Positions 36,472 to 45,015 of a DNA stretch of 64,000 nt are shown here, piece by piece. A model generated the notes under the pieces. That model was not told the DNA's origin and searched no databases. It worked only from the letters and a program-made list of their open reading frames with translations. Both the position numbers and the translations under genes were made by a program. Origin of the DNA: Arenibacter catalasegens (GTDB lineage: Bacteria; Bacteroidota; Bacteroidia; Flavobacteriales; Flavobacteriaceae); NCBI RefSeq assembly GCF_002909235.1, contig NZ_PHQQ01000020.1:49515-113514 (forward strand), read 5' to 3'. Each line of letters opens with the position of its first letter. Positions within the stretch are counted from its first letter, which is position 1.

Positions 36472-38655
36472 ATGAAAAGAAATTTAGCCTACGCCTTAAT
36501 AGTAATGCTTGTTGCAGTAGCTTCTTGCAGCTTTACGAACAAATCATTTGAAACTGACGATAAGGACAAGTTGTTATTGGATCTTATTACTTATGTTTTG
36601 GAACGTGGCCATTACCAACCGAAGGATATTAACGATGATTTTTCTGTTAGTGTTTTTGAAGGTTTTTTGGATATTTTGGATCCCACCAAGCGGTACTTTT
36701 TGGAAAGTGATATCCAGGAATTTGAAAAATTCAAGTTTCAGATAGATGATCAGATCAAAAATACGGATATTGCTTTTTTTGATATAGTTTATCAGCGTTT
36801 ACTGAATCGAATGGAGGATGCCAAAGTGATTTATAAAGAGGTTCTGGAAGAACCCTTCGATTACAATGTAGATGAAACCATTGAAATTAATTATGACGAA
36901 CAAGGCTATGTGGGCTCTCGTAAAGAATTAAAAGAGCGTTGGAGAAAACAGTTGAAGTATGCTACTCTAGGGACATACAATTCCAAATTGGAACTCAACA
37001 AGGAGACTTCTAGCGATGGCAGCAGTGATGCTTTTAAAAGTGAAGATGAACCTAAGGAGATGGCTGACGATATCGCTTCTTCCGGTCCTTTAACACCTGC
37101 ACAATCTGAAAAGGTTGCTAGGGAATTGACAAAAAGTACCTTGGATGATTATTTCGATTTTGTGGATGACTTGGAGCGCAAGGATTGGTTTGTACAATAC
37201 TTGAATACCATAGTTGAGATCTTTGATCCCCATACTTATTATTTTGCACCGGATGACAAGGAGAAATTCGATACCAGCATGTCTGGTAAATTTGAAGGTA
37301 TTGGTGCCCGATTACAAAAGAAAAAAGATCAGACTAAAATAGTTGAGATTATTTCTGGAGGACCTGTATGGAGAGATCAGCAGTTGGAAGTTGGTGATGA
37401 GATTTTGAAAGTAGGCCAAAATGGGGAATCCCCAGTTGATATTGTTGGTATGCGTTTGGATGACGCCATCAAATTTATAAAAGGCCCTAAAGGTACAAAG
37501 GTGGACCTAACGGTTAAAAAAGTAGATGGTTCCACGGTAGTTATTTCCCTGACTAGGGATGTAGTTGAATTGGAGGAATCATACGCCAAATCGGCTTCCA
37601 TAATTAAGGGCAATCAGAAGTATGGACTTATTAATTTACCAAAATTTTACGTAGATTTTGAGGACTATAATGAAAGAAATGCAGCTACCGACGTAGCCCA
37701 AGAAGTTGAAAGATTAAAACAAGCAGGAGCCGAAGGCCTAATTTTAGATCTTCGTGATAATGGCGGTGGGTCTCTTAAAACGGTAGTTGAAATGGCTGGA
37801 CTTTTTATTAAGGACGGTCCAATTGTACAGGTTAGGTCTACGGATAAAAAACCAGAGGTTTATAACGATAAGGACGAACGCATTCAGTGGGACGGTCCGT
37901 TGGTAATTTTAGTCAATGAATTATCCGCTTCTGCTTCTGAGATATTGGCTGCAGCCATGCAGGATTATAAGAGGGGGGTGGTTATTGGTAGTAAACAAAC
38001 CTTTGGTAAAGGTACGGTTCAAAATGTTATCCCTTTAGAGAATATAGTTAGAAGCAATGAACATGGTGATCTGGGAGCTATAAAACTTACAACCCAGAAA
38101 TTCTATAGAATTAATGGGGGGTCTACCCAATTGGAAGGTGTTAAAAGTGATGTGGTTGTGCCAGATCGTTACAGTTATATCGACCTTGGGGAAAGGGATC
38201 AGGAAAATCCTTTGAGCTGGGATAAGATTTCCCCTGCAGAATTTACTCTTTGGGACGGTTATATTGATTATGAAGCTACCATTGCAAGCAGTACTAAAAG
38301 GATGGCTCATAACAATCAGATAAAGTTGATCGAGGAAAATGCACAATGGATCAAAAAGGCACAGGATGAAACAGTGGTTTCTTTAAAATATGCCGATTTT
38401 AAGAAGAGCCTAGAGCTGGATAAGGAAAAGGCCAAGTATTTTAAAACTATATCGGATTACGATTCACACCTAACATTCGAATCCCTGAAATATGAACAAG
38501 AGTTATTTACCAAGGATTCAATTTTAAGGGAAAAAAGAGACCGATGGCACAAGGATTTGGCCAAGGACGTATATGTGGAAGAGGCCGTTAATGTGTTACA
38601 GGATTTGAAAATGAATAATATAAAAAATGCCAAATTGGCAAGTGTAAAGGGATAA
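36472..38655 (+). CDS. prc: Tail-specific (carboxy-terminal processing) S41 protease
   Basis: A 727-residue lipoprotein-type protease (lipobox VASC, Cys near residue 19). It has the N-terminal TSP domain (about 25-260), a PDZ domain (about 265-360, FEGIGARLQKK), the S41 core with nucleophile S487 in SASASEI and general base K513 in TFGKGTVQ, and a C-terminal DUF3340 region. It degrades or trims periplasmic proteins by their C-termini, as Prc/Tsp does. It is a single-gene unit closed by a clear terminator. Confidence 0.93.
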   Translation: MKRNLAYALIVMLVAVASCSFTNKSFETDDKDKLLLDLITYVLERGHYQPKDINDDFSVSVFEGFLDILDPTKRYFLESDIQEFEKFKFQIDDQIKNTDIAFFDIVYQRLLNRMEDAKVIYKEVLEEPFDYNVDETIEINYDEQGYVGSRKELKERWRKQLKYATLGTYNSKLELNKETSSDGSSDAFKSEDEPKEMADDIASSGPLTPAQSEKVARELTKSTLDDYFDFVDDLERKDWFVQYLNTIVEIFDPHTYYFAPDDKEKFDTSMSGKFEGIGARLQKKKDQTKIVEIISGGPVWRDQQLEVGDEILKVGQNGESPVDIVGMRLDDAIKFIKGPKGTKVDLTVKKVDGSTVVISLTRDVVELEESYAKSASIIKGNQKYGLINLPKFYVDFEDYNERNAATDVAQEVERLKQAGAEGLILDLRDNGGGSLKTVVEMAGLFIKDGPIVQVRSTDKKPEVYNDKDERIQWDGPLVILVNELSASASEILAAAMQDYKRGVVIGSKQTFGKGTVQNVIPLENIVRSNEHGDLGAIKLTTQKFYRINGGSTQLEGVKSDVVVPDRYSYIDLGERDQENPLSWDKISPAEFTLWDGYIDYEATIASSTKRMAHNNQIKLIEENAQWIKKAQDETVVSLKYADFKKSLELDKEKAKYFKTISDYDSHLTFESLKYEQELFTKDSILREKRDRWHKDLAKDVYVEEAVNVLQDLKMNNIKNAKLASVKG

Positions 38656-38679
38656 TTGTAAATATTGATTATAAGTTAA

Positions 38680-38705
38680 AACCTGCTCCAAGAGCAGGTT
38701 TTTTT
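38680..38705 (+). terminator. Rho-independent terminator after prc
   Basis: A 9-bp stem AACCTGCTC/GAGCAGGTT with loop CAA is followed by a run of T. It begins about 25 bases past the prc stop. Confidence 0.9.
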
Positions 38706-38727
38706 ATGACATTAATTTTGTAAATAC

Positions 38728-38979
38728 TTATTCCAATAAAAGAAAATTACGTACAAAATTAATCACCTTAGCCTCTGGCATTTCACACGGATTTAATTTT
38801 TCCATCTTGTTTGTAATGTAAAAATTAAAACTAATGAAATCGTTACCACCCAACTCCTCTGCATAAACCTTAATGCTTTTGCCCTTATTGTAGTCCGAAC
38901 GGGTTACTGCATATTTTTTGTTTTCAAACAGAACGTTGGAGTAACCTAAAGGGATGGCTTTTATTGTTTTAATTAGCAT
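38728..38979 (-). CDS. Conserved small protein of unknown function
   Basis: Eighty-three residues, soluble, with no Cys-pair or known motif except a single Cys in NPCEMPEAKVINF. The sequence (GYSNVLFENKKYAVTRSDYN, YAEELGGNDFISFNFYI) resembles short flavobacterial proteins sometimes labelled, without clear basis, as peptide methionine sulfoxide reductase. It stands at the downstream end of the SelO/Msr row, 27 bases from SelO. I do not assign a function. Confidence 0.65.
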   Translation of the reverse strand: MLIKTIKAIPLGYSNVLFENKKYAVTRSDYNKGKSIKVYAEELGGNDFISFNFYITNKMEKLNPCEMPEAKVINFVRNFLLLE

Positions 38980-39006
38980 AGAGTCAAGGCTCGTGGGGAT
39001 ATATAG

Positions 39007-40575
39007 TTATGAACTACAAGAGAGCATAGAACATCCTACTTTGTTTCTGGCCCAGTCTGGGCGTTTCGCAAACCATTTTTCTGAGCTTGGCTGTTCCTGG
39101 TACGGCTTCTTCAAAAGTTGAAAAAATTCATTTATAAGGCCGTATTCTCCTTTATCCGCTTCATCTATTGCCAACTGGGCCATATAATTTCGCAATACAT
39201 ATTTGGGGTTCACCTTATTCATTTCTTCACATCTATGCGAGTTGGATATACTTTCCTTTTTTAATCTGTTCTTATAATCCGCAAACCAGATCTTCCATTT
39301 GTCCAAAATGTCGCCTTTTAATTCCTCAGGGGCATAGAAGGCCTCTATTAAAGGATCTATAAAGTGGCTGTCAAGGACAGTCTCTTTGTTTATATCCCCT
39401 AAGTTCCTAAAGAATATGGTCATATCAGTTTCCGTTAATTGTAGGTTATCTTGCAAGCTGTCCAAGAGTTCGATGTCTTTTTTATCATCTTCAAAAAGAC
39501 CAATTTTGGACTTCATCATAGACAAATATTTTTCTTGATAATTTAGCTCATATTCCTTTAAAATTTCTTCAAGTGGAGCTGCCTCCTCAATTAGTGGAAA
39601 GAGTGCATTGGCCAGTTTATACAGGTTCCACAAGCCGATATTTATTTGATTGCCATATCGGTACCGCTTATGTTGTCGGTCTGTAGTGTTGGGAGTCCAA
39701 CCCTCATCATAACCTTCCAGCCATCCGTATGGTCCATAGTCTATGGTGAGACCTAGAATTGACATATTGTCCGTATTCATAACTCCATGTACAAAACCTA
39801 CACGCTGCCAGTGGATAATCATATCCAGGGTACTTTCGGCCACCTCCCTAAAAAACTGAATATAAGTTGACTTTGTTCCTGCAACAATGTGGGGAAAGAA
39901 ATGACGAATAGTGTAATCAGTGATATTCTTTAGGGTCTTTATATCTTGTCTTGCGGAGAAAATTTCAAAATTTCCAAAGCGTATAAAAGACGGTGCTACT
40001 CGGCAAACCACGGCTCCCTTTTCATAGGCTTGATTACCGTTATATAGCACGTCACGTAGCACTTGATCTCCGGTTAAGGCCAGGGATAGTGCTCTTGTAG
40101 TGGGTACGCCTAGGTGGTACATGGCTTCACTGCACAAATATTCCCTTATGGAAGAGCGCAATACTGCCAGGCCATCGGCAGTTCTGGAATAAGGGGTTTC
40201 ACCGGCCCCTTTAAGCTGCAGTGTCCATTGTTTATCGTTGTGGTTAACTTCAAATAAATTAATAGCTCTGCCATCGCCCAACTGTCCTGCCCAATTGCCA
40301 AATTGGTGGCCACCGTAGCACATAGCATAAGGATGCGTATCCGGTAAAACCGAGTTTCCGGTAAAAATGTTTTGAAATTCGGACGACTTAAGGTCGTCTT
40401 GGTTTAACCCCAGATCCAGAGCCAATTCACTGGAAGAGTGAATTATACTTGGTTTTGATGTTGATTTTGGAGTTGCAAAAGAATAGCAAGATTGCACAAC
40501 CTGTCTTCTTGTATTTTCCAAAATAGGATCTGCCGGAAGTTCCGTATTAAAAGTATCCTTAACATTGAGATTCAT
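39007..40575 (-). CDS. selO: SelO/YdiU protein AMPylase
   Basis: A 522-residue pseudokinase-fold enzyme that transfers AMP to protein Ser/Thr/Tyr side chains. Family blocks are all present: YGGHQFGNWAGQLGDGRAIN, LQLKGAGETPYSRTADG, VLRSSIREYLCSEAM, PTTRAL, FVHGVMNTDNMSILG and IDYGPYGWL. The C-terminus ends CSMLSCSS; the final Cys (C520, codon TGT) is at the position of selenocysteine in eukaryotic SelO. SelO is linked to redox balance, in keeping with the thiol and methionine-sulfoxide genes upstream. It follows the GNAT gene with 7 bases between. Confidence 0.95.
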   Translation of the reverse strand: MNLNVKDTFNTELPADPILENTRRQVVQSCYSFATPKSTSKPSIIHSSSELALDLGLNQDDLKSSEFQNIFTGNSVLPDTHPYAMCYGGHQFGNWAGQLGDGRAINLFEVNHNDKQWTLQLKGAGETPYSRTADGLAVLRSSIREYLCSEAMYHLGVPTTRALSLALTGDQVLRDVLYNGNQAYEKGAVVCRVAPSFIRFGNFEIFSARQDIKTLKNITDYTIRHFFPHIVAGTKSTYIQFFREVAESTLDMIIHWQRVGFVHGVMNTDNMSILGLTIDYGPYGWLEGYDEGWTPNTTDRQHKRYRYGNQINIGLWNLYKLANALFPLIEEAAPLEEILKEYELNYQEKYLSMMKSKIGLFEDDKKDIELLDSLQDNLQLTETDMTIFFRNLGDINKETVLDSHFIDPLIEAFYAPEELKGDILDKWKIWFADYKNRLKKESISNSHRCEEMNKVNPKYVLRNYMAQLAIDEADKGEYGLINEFFQLLKKPYQEQPSSEKWFAKRPDWARNKVGCSMLSCSS

Positions 40576-40582
40576 ACGATGC

Positions 40583-40879
40583 TTATTCTATTATTGAGTT
40601 CCATTTATCACTTCTTCTAGCAACTGCCTTTATATAGGAGCATACGGCTACAGCCTTGTATCCTTCTTTGGTCAATTGCTCAAAGGTTCCTTTTACAAGT
40701 TCTTTGCCATATCCATGACCTCTTAGCTTAAAGGGTACTTCTGAATAGGTTAAATGCATCTTTTCATTAACTAACTTGTATGTTATCATGGCTACTTCAT
40801 CATTTATGGCCATGGTGAATTTCAGGTTATCCTTATCGTGATGTACTTTTAAATTAGCTGTTTTTAAATTGTCATCCAT
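40583..40879 (-). CDS. Small GNAT-like acetyltransferase (NATD1/YjdJ type)
   Basis: A 98-residue single-domain protein. LRGHGYGKELVKGTFEQLTKEG is the acetyl-CoA pyrophosphate-binding loop and helix, and the end (VAVCSYIKAVARRSDKW) matches the short NATD1-like group with its conserved Cys. Target unknown. It overlaps the preceding gene by 16 bases, indicating coupled translation. Confidence 0.82.
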   Translation of the reverse strand: MDDNLKTANLKVHHDKDNLKFTMAINDEVAMITYKLVNEKMHLTYSEVPFKLRGHGYGKELVKGTFEQLTKEGYKAVAVCSYIKAVARRSDKWNSIIE

Positions 40880-41112
40880 TTATTTAGTTCTTTTTTGGTA
40901 GGATTTCTTAGTCTTTTAGATCCAACGGTTATAGTTGGAAAATAGAGTTTCCTTGATACATACAAATTACGTAATTCTTGGGCATGGCTATAATCCATTT
41001 CCACGTCCAAAACAATGAATGGAAGGTTATGCGATTCCAGCCAATCTTTATAGAACTGCGTTTTATGGCATCTTTTTGCACCATAAATAGTTATTGGTGA
41101 AGGTTTGTCCAT
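40864..41112 (-). CDS. Glutaredoxin-like protein with a single cysteine
   Basis: An 82-residue thioredoxin-fold protein: ITIYGAKRCHKTQFYKDWL aligns with the glutaredoxin active site, but the second Cys is replaced (C15-H-K-T18) and no other Cys is present. The cis-proline segment reads YFPTITVG, as in glutaredoxins. It may act as a monothiol enzyme (de-glutathionylation-like or bacillithiol-like chemistry) or as a binding protein. It lies between the thioredoxin-like and GNAT genes. Confidence 0.75.
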   Translation of the reverse strand: MDKPSPITIYGAKRCHKTQFYKDWLESHNLPFIVLDVEMDYSHAQELRNLYVSRKLYFPTITVGSKRLRNPTKKELNKWMTI

Positions 41113-41116
41113 TACA

Positions 41117-41611
41117 CTACATCTTCTTTAAATAATTAATGGCATTAGGTACATTGAGATGAAAGTCTGCGAAAACCACATTATTATTTTGATCTATTAA
41201 TATAAACCAAGGCGTTCCTCCCGTTCGGTAATTTATCATGACCTTAGATATATTGTTGGAACTTTCGTCGCCGGAATCATGGCCAAAGGGGATTTTTAGA
41301 TCGTATTGTTTTTGGGTTTCCAGTATCTTGTCATAGGTGTTGGTGTCATGTCCTTCAAAAACGGTCTGAATGCTCAAAAAAACAATATTTTGGTTGCCTT
41401 TTAAAGCAGTAACCATTTCCTTAAGCGCGGGAAATCCTCTACTATGGCATCCTTGGCACCAACTTTGAAAACAATAAATAACCTTGATTTTTCCCTGAAA
41501 ATCGGACAATTTAATAGCCTTGGTGATATTGCCATTGGCATCTATCCATTTTTTTACCCCAAATTCAAGAGCTTTAAAAATATTCTTGTCATCCAAAGTG
41601 CTATCACTCAT
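41117..41611 (-). CDS. Thioredoxin-like (TlpA/redoxin-type) protein
   Basis: A 164-residue cytoplasmic protein with active-site CQGC in FQSWCQGCHSRGFPALKEM (C52, C55), an additional Cys47, and the cis-proline segment TGGTPWFILID. No signal peptide is present, unlike most TlpA proteins. It probably reduces a partner in this locus, such as MsrA/MsrB, but that is inferred from position. The next gene starts four bases after its stop. Confidence 0.82.
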   Translation of the reverse strand: MSDSTLDDKNIFKALEFGVKKWIDANGNITKAIKLSDFQGKIKVIYCFQSWCQGCHSRGFPALKEMVTALKGNQNIVFLSIQTVFEGHDTNTYDKILETQKQYDLKIPFGHDSGDESSNNISKVMINYRTGGTPWFILIDQNNNVVFADFHLNVPNAINYLKKM

Positions 41612-41720
41612 TTATAATGTCCTTTCCAGTTTTGTTTAATACAAATTCTATAGTTGGAGGAATGCATTTATAGAATCTGTTTAATTCTTAACGGTTACTT
41701 CCGATTATCTTAAAGTGCAA

Positions 41721-42272
41721 TCACGCTTTTACTTTTTTAAGTTTATCGGCATGCATTTTTCGGAGCTTGCTCAACTTTGGGGTAATAACGGCACTACAGT
41801 ATCCCTGGGACTGATTGTTTCTATAGTAATCCTGATGATATTCTTCAGCTTCGTAAAATGTTTCCAATGGACTAATTTCGGTTACAATTGGTCCGTCATA
41901 GTAGGATGCCACTTCCTTAATAACCAAGCCTGCAATTTCCTTTTGGGCGTTATCGTGATAATATATGACTGAACGATATTGTGTCCCAGCGTCTGCTCCT
42001 TGTCGGTTTAAGGTAGTTGGGTCGTGGCTGGTCATGAAAACGACAAGAATATCCTCATAGGGAATAATATTGGCGTCAAATGTTAGCTGTATCACTTCTG
42101 CATGGCCAGTGAGTCCAGAACACACTTCCCTATAAGTTGGTTTCCCGGGTGCATTCCCCCCCGTATATCCTGAAATTATTTTTTCTACACCATTTATTTC
42201 CTGAAAAATGGCTTCCACGCACCAAAAGCATCCACCTCCGAACGTGGCCGTTTCTAATTTTTTATTTTTCAT
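41721..42272 (-). CDS. msrA: Peptide-methionine (S)-S-oxide reductase
   Basis: A 183-residue enzyme that reduces the S-form of methionine sulfoxide in proteins. The catalytic GGGCFWCVEA (C15, with C18) lies near the N-terminus; GVEKIISGYTGG and EVIQLTFDANIIPY follow, and the FYEAEEYHQDYY block is present. Its start overlaps the end of msrB by 11 bases, so both are made from one message. Confidence 0.97.
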   Translation of the reverse strand: MKNKKLETATFGGGCFWCVEAIFQEINGVEKIISGYTGGNAPGKPTYREVCSGLTGHAEVIQLTFDANIIPYEDILVVFMTSHDPTTLNRQGADAGTQYRSVIYYHDNAQKEIAGLVIKEVASYYDGPIVTEISPLETFYEAEEYHQDYYRNNQSQGYCSAVITPKLSKLRKMHADKLKKVKA

Positions 42273-42726
42273 TGGTTACTCTTTCTTTAATTATTTTCAT
42301 GGATTCTGAATTAATACAATAGCGCAGTCCACCTGGTTCTGGTCCGTCCGGGAATACATGCCCTAAATGGCCATCACAGGTATTGCACATTACTTCTACT
42401 CTTACCATACCAAAAGAGGAGTCTTTATGATATTTAATAGCATTTTCTTTTATGGGTTGAGTAAAACTGGGCCAACCTGTTCCGGAATTGAATTTTATAG
42501 TAGAATCGAACAAAGGAGTGTCACAGCATATGCAACTATATTTCCCTGCATCATGGGTGCTGCAAAGTGCTCCGGTATGTGGTGCTTCAGTTCCTTTCTT
42601 TCTGGCAATTCTAAATTGTTCGGGTGTTAGCAGTTGTCTCCATTCCTCCTCTGTTTTCTCAACTCTTTTATCAGGTTGTGGATTGCCCTTAACACTGAAG
42701 TTGATAATATCTTTCCAAGTCAACAT
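42262..42726 (-). CDS. msrB: Peptide-methionine (R)-S-oxide reductase
   Basis: A 154-residue enzyme reducing the R-form of methionine sulfoxide. It has two CxxC zinc motifs (YSCICCDTPLF and VMCNTCDGHLGH), GTGWPSF, and the catalytic Cys in LRYCINS near the C-terminus. It heads the msrB-msrA-thioredoxin-glutaredoxin-GNAT-selO row on the minus strand. Confidence 0.97.
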   Translation of the reverse strand: MLTWKDIINFSVKGNPQPDKRVEKTEEEWRQLLTPEQFRIARKKGTEAPHTGALCSTHDAGKYSCICCDTPLFDSTIKFNSGTGWPSFTQPIKENAIKYHKDSSFGMVRVEVMCNTCDGHLGHVFPDGPEPGGLRYCINSESMKIIKERVTNEK

Positions 42727-42916
42727 ATATATTCTTTTATTTTTTAATGTTTAAATAGTAATCGCTATGAAGCTAAGTGGGATTTTTTAGGACATTTGGT
42801 GTTATCGAATAATCGGTTCCAATAAGATTTTATGTGTCTCTTATTTGTCGCGCTAAAACCTATAAACTTACAAGGGCCTCAGAGTCCGTTTGGTTACTTT
42901 GATTTATATTTACAAC

Positions 42917-43729
42917 ATGAATAAATATAGGAAAAATAGGGCCATTTATACTACGTTGTTACTGGTTTGTGTGGTTCTATTTTGGATGTTTGAAAATTTC
43001 TATACCCCTGCTCCGTATTCCCTTCCTGAAGGGGAAGGGAATAGAACTGAAATACCAGAATTTTTATGGCCTGGTTCTACGACAGGAGATATAGTAAAAC
43101 ACGCCCATTTTGCCTTGTCGTATAATGAAGTGTATGAACAGGCTGAATGGGTGGCTTATATTTTGGATAGGACGCATTTGACAAAAGATGATAGAAAAAG
43201 GCCTTTTTTTGTTGAAGATCCTAAGGTTAGGACCAAGTCTGCTGATTGGAGAAATTATAAGGGTTCGGGATACGATAGGGGACATTTATGTCCTGCGGGA
43301 GATCGCAGGTTCACGGAGAACGCATACAATGAAACCTTCTATACGAGTAATATTAGCCCCCAGGATAGGGATTTTAACGCGGGAATTTGGAATCGGCTAG
43401 AACAGCAAGTGCGGTATTGGGCCAAAAAGGATGGTCCATTGTTCGTTGTTACCGCGGGAGTTTTGGAAAAAGGTTTGCCCAGCATAGGAGAAGAGGATGT
43501 TGCAGTCCCAAAATTTTACTATAAAATTATTGCCAAAGGCAATGGTAGGGATCTCAAGATCATTGCATTTCTTTTCCCGCACAGGGAAGATATTGGGAGA
43601 CTGGATCAATTTGTGGTCTCGGTTGATGAATTGGAAAAAAGGACAGGAATCGATTTCTTTCCTAATTTGCCTGATGATCAAGAAGATTTTTTGGAAGCCA
43701 GCATAACTACCAGCGGTTGGAAATTTTAG
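42917..43729 (+). CDS. DNA/RNA non-specific endonuclease (NUC1 family)
   Basis: A 270-residue protein with one N-terminal hydrophobic segment (about 9-25) acting as a signal or anchor, and a beta-beta-alpha-metal nuclease domain. The catalytic motif DRGHLCPAGDR is at about residues 113-123, followed by FYTSNISPQDRDFNAGIWNRLE with the metal-binding Asn. It probably degrades extracellular or periplasmic nucleic acid for nutrients. I use the ATG at 42917, nine codons inside the longest frame. Its stop overlaps that of rodA on the other strand. Confidence 0.9.
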   Translation: MNKYRKNRAIYTTLLLVCVVLFWMFENFYTPAPYSLPEGEGNRTEIPEFLWPGSTTGDIVKHAHFALSYNEVYEQAEWVAYILDRTHLTKDDRKRPFFVEDPKVRTKSADWRNYKGSGYDRGHLCPAGDRRFTENAYNETFYTSNISPQDRDFNAGIWNRLEQQVRYWAKKDGPLFVVTAGVLEKGLPSIGEEDVAVPKFYYKIIAKGNGRDLKIIAFLFPHREDIGRLDQFVVSVDELEKRTGIDFFPNLPDDQEDFLEASITTSGWKF

Positions 43730-45015
43730 GTCAATTCATTTAGCCTATTCGCATCCAATTTTAAAAAAATGAACAATAATGCTGTGAAAAACAGTAAGCC
43801 AGAACCTCCGTAACTAAAGAAGGGTAGTGGTATTCCTATGGTGGGAAGAATACCTGTTACCATGCCAATGTTTATAAAATAGTGTACAAATAGAATTGAG
43901 ATTACCCCATAGCCGTACATACGACTAAAGTCGTTTTTCTGGCGCTCGGATAAATACACTAACCGTAATAGTAAAAGGGTAAAAAGAACAATAACCGTAG
44001 CAGTGCCAATGAATCCCCATTCCTCACCTACGGTGCTAAATATGTAATCTGTGTGTTGTTCTGGTACAAAATCGCCTTTGGTACGTGTACCCTCTAAAAA
44101 TCCCTTCCCATAAAAGCCTCCAGATTCAATGGCTTTTTCAGATTGATAGGTGTTGTAACCTATTGTTTTTCGTATCTCTTCCAATTTATTGGGGTCTTTT
44201 TCCAATCGAAGCCAAAGACTGAATCGGTCTCTGTGGCGCTGTTCAAAAACGGAATTAAAAACGAAATTAACCGATAGGGAGAATAGTACGATAGCTACGT
44301 AAATAAGGGAAACCGGGATTATGGGAACCTTGAACGACGGTTTTTTCAATAATAGGAATAAAGCTAATAAGAGTCCTAGGATTATGGCTACCCAAATGGT
44401 GCCAAACATAAGGGTGAAAATAAATATTAGAATAACCATAATGCCTACCCCCAAATAGAAAAGTGGAAGGCCTTCCCTAAATATAACGAAGATAAGGGCA
44501 AAGAAGACCAAGGCACTTCCTGGATCTGGTTGTGGAATAATTAAAAAAGCGGGAATCAACAAAATCAATATTGAAATCATTTGATCCTTTTGGCGCTTAA
44601 TGTCTGTCTGTATATCGCTCAAGTATTTTGCCAGTGCTAGTGCAGTGGCAACTTTTGCGAATTCGGATGGCTGTAAATTGAAAAACCCAAGATCGTACCA
44701 TGAGGTAGCCCCTGCAATAGTTTTACCAAATACAAATAAACCAATCAATAGTGCGAGGGAAATAATGTAGAATAAACTGGAAAATCGTTCGTAGAAATTA
44801 GCTTCTAATGCCAGTATAATTACAATGGCGACTGCACTTGTTCCTATAAAGAATAATTGTTTTCCATGTAATGCTGCAAAATTGAATATAGAGGGGTTGT
44901 CCTCTGTGAAGGTGCTGGAATAAATATTTATCCAACCAATAAAAACTAAGGAAATGTAGATTAGTACGCTAAACCAGTCCAAACGATTTAGGACACTTTT
45001 ACCAGACACGCTCAT
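43726..45015 (-). CDS. rodA: Rod-shape peptidoglycan polymerase RodA
   Basis: A 429-residue SEDS-family glycosyltransferase with about ten membrane segments. LQPSEFAKVATALALAKYL and the C-terminal GIPLPFFSYGGSGLL are the family signatures. With its partner PBP2 (mrdA, just upstream and overlapping by 17 bases) it makes the side-wall glycan during elongation. A long loop (about 225-310) separates the two halves. Confidence 0.95.
   Translation of the reverse strand: MSVSGKSVLNRLDWFSVLIYISLVFIGWINIYSSTFTEDNPSIFNFAALHGKQLFFIGTSAVAIVIILALEANFYERFSSLFYIISLALLIGLFVFGKTIAGATSWYDLGFFNLQPSEFAKVATALALAKYLSDIQTDIKRQKDQMISILILLIPAFLIIPQPDPGSALVFFALIFVIFREGLPLFYLGVGIMVILIFIFTLMFGTIWVAIILGLLLALFLLLKKPSFKVPIIPVSLIYVAIVLFSLSVNFVFNSVFEQRHRDRFSLWLRLEKDPNKLEEIRKTIGYNTYQSEKAIESGGFYGKGFLEGTRTKGDFVPEQHTDYIFSTVGEEWGFIGTATVIVLFTLLLLRLVYLSERQKNDFSRMYGYGVISILFVHYFINIGMVTGILPTIGIPLPFFSYGGSGLLFFTALLFIFLKLDANRLNELT

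Noticed and set aside
39007..39045. Selenocysteine at the SelO C-terminus
   Set aside because: The relevant codon is TGT (Cys) and not TGA, and no SECIS-like or selenium-pathway gene is visible.
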